A stretch of DNA of 28,369 bases from a virus. The notes under the pieces are model-generated. The model saw only the letters and a list, made by a program, of their open reading frames with translations. It did not search any database and was not told the DNA's origin. This document shows, piece by piece, positions 22,338 to 27,356 of this stretch. Position 1 is the stretch's first letter. Every line of letters starts with the position of its first letter. Both the position numbers and the translations under genes were made by a program. The stretch lies in IMG/VR virus record IMGVR_UViG_3300048135_000767, positions 1-28,369 of that record. One strand, 5' to 3'.

Positions 22338-24397
22338 ACGCACTCGATTTTTTCTCTGTCCTGGGCAAGGACGAAGTACGGTTGCGTGTTATTGGGGCGA
22401 ATGAGGCCAACAAACTCAACTGGCATGAGGACTTTAAACAGCCTGATGACGCGGACGTTTTTTTCGTCGTCAATGATGGTGGCGACAAGGCTGATGACAT
22501 CACCTTGTGCCGTGCATTCTTCGTTGAGTGGGACGACAAGCCCATTGAATGGCAGCTGTCGGCGTGGAAAGAGCTCGAGTTACCTGAACCGACATTGCAG
22601 TTGCTGACTGGCAACAAGTCTGTCCACAACTATTGGGTTCTGGACAAGCCTTGTACAGTCGATAAGTGGCGCAACATCCAGCTGCGCTTGATTGAGTATT
22701 CAGGCAGTGACCCGGCGCTTAAAGACCCTTCTCGTGTGATGCGCGTGCCTGGGTTCCTACATCGCAAGACTGGCCAGCCTGCTGAGGTTGTTCATCATTC
22801 TGATTCCCGTGTCACTCTGCGTAAGCTCGACGCGTTGCTGCCACTGATAACCAAGAAACGCATCACCCGCCAGGTCAAGAATCTTGAGCCTGGGACTCAG
22901 GGCGAAATTGATGCTGCTTTTGCTGTTATCCCTGCCCGCACCGGTTCTGGCACCAACTCTTATCCGACATACCGCAACATCGCCTGGGGCTTAGCTGATG
23001 CCTGCGAGTCTGCTGGGCTGGGTCGTGAGCATGCAATCGAGCTGATTGAGGCTGCTGGTTGGGGCGACTTTGACGCTCGCCACGTGGTCGACTACGACGG
23101 CTCCCGTGACGTCACGGCTGGCACCTTCTGGTGGCACGCCTACCAGCATGGCTATCAACGGTCACTGCGTGTCCCAAAGCAAATTGCCGCTAAATCTGGC
23201 GAGAGCTGGATCAAGCGGCTGGGGTGGGTGGCACCTGAGGTTGGCAAGTTGTTTAAGCCAACACCGTTGGCCATCATCACGTCGCTGCGCGGCATTGGTG
23301 ATTCGTTCCGATGGAACGAGATGGACAACCACGTTTGGATTGATGGCGAGCCGATTGAGGACATCGACATGTCCCACACCTACATCTCCATTGAAGAGTG
23401 CGGCATCAAGGTTTCCAAAGACACGATGATTGACTGTCTTTGCAAGTTGGCCCGTGAGCGCAAGTTCCATCCAGTGCGTGAGTATCTGGACTCCTGCGAT
23501 GTGCCGCTGCCTGATGAGATGTGGGCCAATATCTGCCAGACTCTGCTCGGGGGCGAGCCTACTGAATTTGACAACTCCATGCTGCGCAAGTGGCTGATTG
23601 GCGGTGTCGCTCGTGCCTATGACCCTGGCGCTGCTTTTGGCCATGTCCACGTTTTGAGTGGCGAGGGCATGAGTGGTAAATCACGGTTCTTCCAGGAGCT
23701 GGCATCTGATGAATGGTTCCTCGAGGGCTTTTCCCCTTCAAATAATGTGCGTGATGACGCGCTCAAGATGCACCGCAAGTGGATTGTTGAGTGGGGTGAA
23801 CTCGATTCATCGATTGGTGGCCGTACTGCTGGCGCGACCAAAAACCTGCTGTCTGTGAAGACAGACTCAATGCGCGTGCCTTATGGCCGTGGTGTCCAGG
23901 ACTATGGTCGCCCGTTCATTATCTGCGGCACGACTAACAAGGCCGATGGTTTCTTTGTTGATGAGACTGGCAACCGTCGTTTTGTGGTCTATGAAGTCAC
24001 TGAGAATGTGGACTTCAACAAAATCCTGGCGATGCGTGACTCGATTTGGGCCAGCGCCAAACGGGACTATCTCAATGGCTTGCCCTGGTGGCCGTCACAG
24101 GAGGAGAAGGCCTGGAGCGAGAAGGCCAATGACCTGTTGATGGAGGAGGACCCATGGACCGAAAAAATCGAGAAGTTCTGGGTCAGGTGGATGACAGAGC
24201 CAGACCCTGATAAGGGTGAAATCGAGGGTTACATAACGACATCGGATGTTCTAGAAGGGATGCAAATCCCAGCCAGCCAACAGACCAACACAGACTTACC
24301 ACGTATTGCAAAGATACTACGTAGGTTGGGGTTCACGAAAACACGTAAAACTGTTAATGGGCGTTCTAAAGCGATATTCAGACCACCAAGCATATAG
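22334..24397 (+). CDS. PrimPol (AEP primase-polymerase) fused to a VirE/SF3-type helicase
   Basis: The ATG at 22334 gives 687 aa; a longer frame from 22283 runs through the zinc-ribbon gene. The N-terminal AEP domain has Glu65/Asp67 in FFVEWDD (motif I), Ser96-x-His98 in GNKSVHNYW (motif II) and KDPSRVMRVPGFLHRK (131-145, motif III). The C-terminal domain has a Walker A GEGMSGKS around residue 445, a Walker B-like WIVEWGELD and a NRRFVVYEV end typical of VirE/D5-like phage helicases. It probably primes and copies the phage genome. No other polymerase is in the window. From memory, S-2L relies on such an enzyme, which cannot tell A from Z, leaving discrimination to DatZ. Confidence 0.9.
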   Translation: MNALDFFSVLGKDEVRLRVIGANEANKLNWHEDFKQPDDADVFFVVNDGGDKADDITLCRAFFVEWDDKPIEWQLSAWKELELPEPTLQLLTGNKSVHNYWVLDKPCTVDKWRNIQLRLIEYSGSDPALKDPSRVMRVPGFLHRKTGQPAEVVHHSDSRVTLRKLDALLPLITKKRITRQVKNLEPGTQGEIDAAFAVIPARTGSGTNSYPTYRNIAWGLADACESAGLGREHAIELIEAAGWGDFDARHVVDYDGSRDVTAGTFWWHAYQHGYQRSLRVPKQIAAKSGESWIKRLGWVAPEVGKLFKPTPLAIITSLRGIGDSFRWNEMDNHVWIDGEPIEDIDMSHTYISIEECGIKVSKDTMIDCLCKLARERKFHPVREYLDSCDVPLPDEMWANICQTLLGGEPTEFDNSMLRKWLIGGVARAYDPGAAFGHVHVLSGEGMSGKSRFFQELASDEWFLEGFSPSNNVRDDALKMHRKWIVEWGELDSSIGGRTAGATKNLLSVKTDSMRVPYGRGVQDYGRPFIICGTTNKADGFFVDETGNRRFVVYEVTENVDFNKILAMRDSIWASAKRDYLNGLPWWPSQEEKAWSEKANDLLMEEDPWTEKIEKFWVRWMTEPDPDKGEIEGYITTSDVLEGMQIPASQQTNTDLPRIAKILRRLGFTKTRKTVNGRSKAIFRPPSI

Positions 24398-24405
24398 GCA
24401 AGGAT

Positions 24406-24474
24406 GTAGGAGGGTATGCATGGGCAAGGCGACCGTAAAAGCGGCGATTTGCTCTCCTCCCCTTCCTACTTTTT
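24406..24474 (+). terminator. Probable intrinsic terminator after PrimPol
   Basis: GTAGGAGGG (24406-24414) pairs with CCTTCCTAC (24461-24469) with one G-U pair, and five T residues follow (24470-24474). The loop is long (46 nt) and contains short complementary pieces. Two short ORFs (starts at 24416 and 24420) with a GGAGG in front run through this loop, but they look like by-products of the stem. Confidence 0.55.
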
Positions 24475-24569
24475 AATTTAAAAAAAAAGGAAAGGAAAAG
24501 GTGTTTTTCCGGAAAGGGTTGGAAACGGGGTGCAGTGTATGTATGGGGTGCAGGGGTTAATATGACGGC
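24475..24569 (+). repeat. Purine-rich non-coding stretch with direct repeats before the small terminase gene
   Basis: An A/G-rich run (about 24479-24501) is followed by TTCCGGAA-type symmetry and two direct copies of GGGGTGCAG (24527-24535 and 24545-24553), 18 bp apart. The position just before a terminase gene fits a packaging or initiation site, but nothing proves it. A three-codon ORF (ATG 24562) with AGGGG 5 nt upstream ends in an ATGA overlap with the next gene. Confidence 0.4.
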
Positions 24570-24878
24570 ATGAAGATTGAGAAGTCAGATCAAATCGCTG
24601 CATTGCAGCTCTGGGTGGACCAAGGCTGGCCTGTTCATCGGTTGCATCAGAAGGCAGCTGACCTGTGGGGCATCGATGCTGATGAAACTGAGGCACTGCT
24701 AGATGAGATTCGAACCGCAAACAGGTCTGCTTTATCTATCGAGCGTGCTGACTTTTTGGCCCAGCAGATGACGCGGCTTGAGGCTCTCGCTGTCAAGGCA
24801 CAGGAAGAAAACAACTTGGCTGTAGCATTGGGAGCATTCAAAGAACTACATGCTCTGGCGGGGCTGTACCAGAAATGA
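24570..24878 (+). CDS. Putative terminase small subunit
   Basis: This encodes 102 aa. The N-terminal half could hold an HTH (DQIAALQLWVDQGWPVHRLH, then AADLWGIDADETEALLDEIR), and the second half is a helical stretch, ERADFLAQQMTRLEALAVKA then NLAVALGAFKELHALAGLYQ. That helical end is common in small terminase subunits of siphoviruses, which recognise the packaging site. The large terminase starts 2.5 kb downstream, separated by the minus-strand cluster, which weakens the usual adjacency argument. The next gene overlaps it by ATGA. Confidence 0.55.
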   Translation: MKIEKSDQIAALQLWVDQGWPVHRLHQKAADLWGIDADETEALLDEIRTANRSALSIERADFLAQQMTRLEALAVKAQEENNLAVALGAFKELHALAGLYQK

Positions 24879-25030
24879 AGGAAGAGGGAATCTGGACTGA
24901 ATACAAGGGTTTCAGAGCTTGGTGCACCAGTGCGCATCTGGTGCCTGATAAGGAAGCGCAGCTGAGAAAGGCTTTTGAGCGCGAGGAAGATGCCAGAAGG
25001 CAGCGACAGGCCCTCCTGCCATCGGATTAA
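24875..25030 (+). CDS. 51-aa charged protein of unknown function
   Basis: ATG 24875 overlaps the previous stop in an ATGA. The product (MKEEGIWTEYKGFRAWCTSA, then a DKEAQLRKAFEREEDARRQ helix) is highly charged, with a basic and acidic helix. No motif is recognised. Translation is supported by the four-base overlap and the clean end before the convergent gene. Confidence 0.55.
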   Translation: MKEEGIWTEYKGFRAWCTSAHLVPDKEAQLRKAFEREEDARRQRQALLPSD

Positions 25031-25032
25031 AC

Positions 25033-25063
25033 AAAAGGGCCCACGGAGGGGCTTCTAGAGCCC
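25033..25063 (-). terminator. Minus-strand terminator at the end of the 74-aa gene
   Basis: On the minus strand GGGCTC (from 25063 to 25058) pairs with GGGCCC (25042-25037), including one G-U pair, and is followed by TTTTGTTT (from 25036). The first arm overlaps the last codons of the 74-aa gene. It separates that gene from the convergent plus-strand gene that stops at 25030. Confidence 0.6.
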
Positions 25064-25279
25064 ATGGTCTGCGAGTTTGTCTTCGAGGATATTGTTAAAT
25101 GCTGCGTATTCGTCTAAATCCTCGTGGAGCAGGAACTCGAACATTGACAGGTCCCAAATGACATCAGGTGTGTCTTTAAGGTCTCCGTCGTTGAGTTTGT
25201 GTGAAATGTCGAGTGCCATCTTCATATGTTTGATGGCTAGCTTGATTTGGGCTTGGACGTCGTCTAGTTCGTAAGTCAT
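25055..25279 (-). CDS. 74-aa acidic helical protein of unknown function
   Basis: It is mostly helical and acidic (DDVQAQIKLAIKHMKMALDI, then MFEFLLHEDLDEYAAFNNIL). It starts at ATG 25279. There is no Shine-Dalgarno sequence upstream, so it may be translated by coupling with the 43-aa gene before it (40 nt upstream) or by read-through. A GGGGCC-CGTA-GGCCCC hairpin lies in the gap at 25298-25313. Function unknown. Confidence 0.55.
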   Translation of the reverse strand: MTYELDDVQAQIKLAIKHMKMALDISHKLNDGDLKDTPDVIWDLSMFEFLLHEDLDEYAAFNNILEDKLADHGL

Positions 25280-25297
25280 TTGAGGAGAGATGGGTAA

Positions 25298-25313
25298 GGG
25301 GCCCGTAGGCCCC
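25298..25313. other. Perfect GGGGCC/GGCCCC stem-loop between two small minus-strand genes
   Basis: Six perfect pairs close a four-base loop (CGTA on plus). On the minus strand it is followed by TTACCC, so there is no T tract and termination would be weak. It may attenuate expression of the 74-aa gene or protect the mRNA. Confidence 0.4.
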
Positions 25314-25318
25314 GTCGT

Positions 25319-25450
25319 TCATTTCAAATCTTCGATAAAATCCGCGAGGTGGTCAAGAACCGGATAAAGCTCCTGTTCCTCTTCGGTCATCAGCTCCCAG
25401 AGCCGCGCCCGAATTTCCATCGCGGCCCGAAGCCGTGCGGTGTCAGTCAT
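25319..25450 (-). CDS. 43-aa protein of unknown function (or 56 aa from a leaderless ATG)
   Basis: The product MTDTARLRAAMEIRARLWEL then MTEEEQELYPVLDHLADFIE is helical, with a basic first half and an acidic end. ATG 25450 has only a weak AAAG upstream. An in-frame ATG at 25489 falls on the predicted +1 of the promoter at 25496-25525 and would add 13 residues. An alternative is an 8-codon TTG-started leader (25479 to 25453). No family is recognised. Confidence 0.5.
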   Translation of the reverse strand: MTDTARLRAAMEIRARLWELMTEEEQELYPVLDHLADFIEDLK

Positions 25451-25495
25451 CTTTAGTTGCCAAGGTGCGGGCGGCTCAATGCCGCCCATGAACAA

Positions 25496-25525
25496 ATTAT
25501 ATCATGGGATAGCGTTCTTTGTCAA
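25496..25525 (-). promoter_or_regulatory. Consensus promoter P1 (TTGACA, 18 bp, TATAAT)
   Basis: On the minus strand TTGACA (25525-25520) and TATAAT (25501-25496) are exactly consensus with 18 bp between them. It is one of three near-identical copies in this cluster. The flanking bases (ATTGACAAA, ATGATATAATTTGTTCATGG) are conserved too. It serves the 43-aa and probably the 74-aa gene. An ATG sits 7 nt after the -10, at the expected +1. A GGGCGGC/GCCGCCC stem follows in the leader. Confidence 0.85.
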
Positions 25526-25534
25526 TGCGCCCAT

Positions 25535-25556
25535 AAAAAAGGGGCCTTGCGGCCCC
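25535..25556 (-). terminator. Intrinsic terminator of the 50/58-aa gene
   Basis: On the minus strand GGGGCC-GCAA-GGCCCC (six perfect pairs, a GNRA tetraloop) is followed by six T residues. It lies 5 nt after the stop of the small gene at 25562, and just before the next promoter, so each tiny gene forms its own unit. Confidence 0.92.
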
Positions 25557-25561
25557 GTGTG

Positions 25562-25738
25562 TCAGATTCGTTCAATCTCGCGGTTGATCCGGTTGATCTC
25601 GTCTATGCTGGCCTGGAGTTTTTTGTAGCTCTCTGCCAGCTGCCGATCGGTTTCGGCGTGACGTTCTCGCATCTCGTCAAAGCGAGCGCGGAATGTATCG
25701 CTGATGCGTCCCATGTTGTCAAGGTGCGGGCGGCTCAT
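25562..25738 (-). CDS. Small coiled-coil protein, 58 aa (50 aa from a second ATG)
   Basis: The frame opens at ATG 25738 (MSRPHLDN) or ATG 25714 (MGRISDTFRARFDEMRERHA). The body is a helix with repeating Leu/Ile and charged residues ending INRINREIERI, probably a coiled coil. GGAGG lies only 2 nt before the first ATG and no site precedes the second, so the start is open. It has its own consensus promoter and its own terminator. Function unknown. Confidence 0.55.
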   Translation of the reverse strand: MSRPHLDNMGRISDTFRARFDEMRERHAETDRQLAESYKKLQASIDEINRINREIERI

Positions 25739-25754
25739 TGCCTCCCATGCACAT

Positions 25755-25784
25755 ATTATATCAATGGATATTATTGTTTGTCAA
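25755..25784 (-). promoter_or_regulatory. Consensus promoter P2 (TTGACA, 18 bp, TATAAT)
   Basis: TTGACA (25784-25779) and TATAAT (25760-25755) on the minus strand are 18 bp apart. The -35 lies inside the last codons of the 50-aa gene at 25771-25923. The leader that follows is nearly the same as that of P1 (GAGCCGCCCGCACCTTG is identical). An ATG again falls 7 nt after the -10. Confidence 0.85.
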
Positions 25785-25923
25785 TATTTCGTTTTTGGGC
25801 TTCCCAAAATGAGCGCTCGAGATGCGTTAGGCCACGGCCATCCTTAGAGGCCTTGGCCCTTAGCTTGGCCTCTGCGATGATAAGGTCGGGGCGATGGCCC
25901 CAAGGGACTCTAGAACCGGTCAT
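25771..25923 (-). CDS. 50-aa basic protein of unknown function
   Basis: MTGSRVPWGHRPDLIIAEAK is followed by a basic helix (LRAKASKDGRGL) and an ERSFWEAQKRNIDKQ end. The ATG at 25923 overlaps the end of the 34-aa gene by 14 nt. No motif is recognised. The last codons contain the -35 box of promoter P2. The frame is open upstream to 25995, but that part reads as shadow of the preceding genes. Confidence 0.55.
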   Translation of the reverse strand: MTGSRVPWGHRPDLIIAEAKLRAKASKDGRGLTHLERSFWEAQKRNIDKQ

Positions 25924-26014
25924 GCGCTGGTGCCGGATGGGAGCTGACGTTGGCGGGCATCTCGTTGCCCATGCAGCAGATGAGCGTGGCCACAATGGCG
26001 ATGAAACATTTCAT
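25910..26014 (-). CDS. 34-aa small protein with hydrophobic N-terminus (possible secreted or lipoprotein)
   Basis: It starts in an ATGA overlap with the preceding gene. MKCFIAIVATLICCMGNEMP has a short Lys-Cys start, a hydrophobic core and two cysteines near residue 14, like a short signal peptide or lipoprotein leader; the remainder is Pro/His-rich. This size and form resemble small Rz1-type spanins, but the lipobox is not clean. No lysis partner is next to it, so a membrane role is only a suggestion. Confidence 0.45.
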   Translation of the reverse strand: MKCFIAIVATLICCMGNEMPANVSSHPAPAHDRF

Positions 26015-26196
26015 TTGAAGGTGCAGTAGGTGATTTCGTGTTCGCGACCGCTGATGTATTCGGTCACTCGGTCCTGGAGACGTCGTTTGGTCCAACTCCA
26101 ACCTGCGACCTGCCCGTTGTCGAGCAGGAAGTTGTAACAGGTGGCTTTGTCTAGTAAATGAATCTTGAACGGGTGGATGTTGGCTGCGTTGTTCAT
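26011..26196 (-). CDS. 61-aa protein of unknown function
   Basis: It begins in a four-base ATGA overlap with the 163-aa gene and ends in an ATGA overlap with the 34-aa gene, so translation is well supported. The sequence (PFKIHLLDKATCYNFLLDNG, then WSWTKRRLQDRVTEYISGRE) is mixed alpha/beta with a basic Lys-Arg-Arg stretch. No family recognised. Confidence 0.6.
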   Translation of the reverse strand: MNNAANIHPFKIHLLDKATCYNFLLDNGQVAGWSWTKRRLQDRVTEYISGREHEITYCTFK

Positions 26197-26684
26197 AAGA
26201 CGCCTGCGTTGACCAAGACCTGACGGCCTGCATCTGTAATGGCAAGCATTTTGTGTGATTTAACCTTGCCCTCGACAGATGCCAGCACGCCTGCCTTCTT
26301 CAGATTGGTAACACGGGGCTGATTCTGCTTGCCGTAGGACGGGATGTCGTATCCGATGCGGACGGCCACCTCGAAATTGGCATCCTTCGTTGCTTCCAGA
26401 ATCTGCTCAGCTAGCTCGAAGAACAAAGCCTGCGTGGCTGGGTTCAAATTGTGCCATGAGAAATCGGTGCGCCTAACGGCTGCTGGTTCTTTGGCTTCTT
26501 CATTCAGATAGTGGGCCAGAGCTTGGACTGCCTGCTCTTTGGAGCTTCGCTGTCCATTAATGAAGAAGTAGCCCTTAGGGCTCACCTTTACGCAACGGCT
26601 GGTGAAGGCGACGTCGTCTTTAGCTGAAACGATTATGCCGCGTTCGATGATTGCGAGGGCTGTTTCTGTGGTGGTGCGGGTCAT
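26193..26684 (-). CDS. 163-aa protein with a C-terminal winged-helix-like part
   Basis: The ATG at 26684 overlaps the stop of an 8-codon leader ORF by ATGA. The C-terminal 45 residues (PRVTNLKKAGVLASVEGKVK, then MLAITDAGRQVL) look like a winged helix: a recognition helix, a hairpin wing and an end helix. The N-terminal 60 residues (SPKGYFFINGQRSSKEQAVQ) may be a separate small domain. It is transcribed from promoter P3. A regulator is possible; no family is named. Confidence 0.6.
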   Translation of the reverse strand: MTRTTTETALAIIERGIIVSAKDDVAFTSRCVKVSPKGYFFINGQRSSKEQAVQALAHYLNEEAKEPAAVRRTDFSWHNLNPATQALFFELAEQILEATKDANFEVAVRIGYDIPSYGKQNQPRVTNLKKAGVLASVEGKVKSHKMLAITDAGRQVLVNAGVL

Positions 26685-26707
26685 TTGAACGTTGGGGGAG
26701 TGCTCAT
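26681..26707 (-). other. Eight-codon leader ORF overlapping the 163-aa gene start
   Basis: GGAG lies 5 nt before an ATG (26707) that reads MSTPPTFK and stops with TGA inside the ATG of the 163-aa gene. The main gene has no ribosome binding site of its own, so translational coupling is likely. Confidence 0.5.
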
Positions 26708-26724
26708 TGCATCTCCATGAACAA

Positions 26725-26754
26725 ATTATATCATGTTGAATCCGCGTTTGTCAA
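26725..26754 (-). promoter_or_regulatory. Consensus promoter P3 (TTGACA, 18 bp, TATAAT)
   Basis: TTGACA (26754-26749) and TATAAT (26730-26725) on the minus strand, 18 bp apart, form the third copy of the same module. The -35 overlaps the stop codon of the sigma-like gene (TGA at 26751-26753). An ATG occurs 7 nt after the -10 here too. It serves the operon 26684 to 25771. Confidence 0.85.
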
Positions 26755-27311
26755 ATGGTATCGTGAACATCCATTGCGTCCAGCGCCACAACATGCCTGA
26801 CCATTGCCGCCTGTCGAATCGTGAACACGTCACGCTCTTTTAATTCCCATTTGGCCATCGCGTCCTCATGGCTTAATCCCTCCTCTCGGGCTTGTTCATA
26901 TCTGCGCAATTTACGTCTGGCCTCAGCGCTCACGTGGACCATACCACCTTTCATCTCGATCGCCCGTGACAGTGCCTGCCTGACCCACCAGGTCGCATAG
27001 GTTGAGTATGCATAACCGCATTCGCTGTCATATTTCTCAGCGGCACGTTGTAATCCCATCACACCTTCCTGCAGCAAGTCCTCAAACGTGAGCCCAGTGC
27101 CAGCTAGTCTTCTTGTATATGACTTAGCAATTTTGGTCACTAGTCGTAAATTGCAGAGCACAAAGGTATCACGCGCTTTACGACCTGAACGTTCGACGCC
27201 TCTAGGCACTGGCTCTGGGTGCGTCAGCCACTTTTGGATTCGCCGCCCCAATTCAATCTCTTGCTCTTTGGTGAGCAAAGCATATCGACCGGAGATGCCT
27301 AAGAACTGCAA
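26751..27311 (-). CDS. Sigma-70-like protein lacking region 4
   Basis: This encodes 186 aa and starts with TTG (27311), as no ATG or GTG is available upstream in frame. Region 2 spans about residues 52-118: CNLRLVTKIAKSYTRRLAGT, LTFEDLLQEGVMGLQRAAEKYD, GYAYSTYATWWVRQALSRAI. Region 3 follows (GGMVHVSAEARRKLRRYEQ), then a linker. The protein ends at residue 186 with no -35-binding region 4. Downstream there are only 66 bp before the next gene, so no lost half is nearby. It could be a core-binding modulator or one half of a split sigma. Confidence 0.8.
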   Translation of the reverse strand: MQFLGISGRYALLTKEQEIELGRRIQKWLTHPEPVPRGVERSGRKARDTFVLCNLRLVTKIAKSYTRRLAGTGLTFEDLLQEGVMGLQRAAEKYDSECGYAYSTYATWWVRQALSRAIEMKGGMVHVSAEARRKLRRYEQAREEGLSHEDAMAKWELKERDVFTIRQAAMVRHVVALDAMDVHDTI

Positions 27312-27332
27312 TTCGCAGTGGCAATTGCCCCA

Positions 27333-27356
27333 ATGATAACACCGATAACGACATGA
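27333..27356 (+). other. Seven-codon leader ORF overlapping the terminase start
   Basis: ATG 27333 reads MITPITT and stops in an ATGA overlap with the terminase ATG at 27353. No clear ribosome binding site precedes it or the terminase. It may be chance, but it matches the coupled-leader pattern seen elsewhere in this phage. Confidence 0.3.

Noticed and set aside
24416-24481. Two short ORFs (21 and 18 codons) with GGAGG in front, after PrimPol
   Set aside because: They run through the terminator hairpin and its T tract; the GGAGG is part of the stem.
25457-26029. 190-aa plus-strand ORF opposite the small minus-strand genes
   Set aside because: It crosses a terminator, two consensus promoters and several overlapping minus-strand genes, and its sequence shows no domain.
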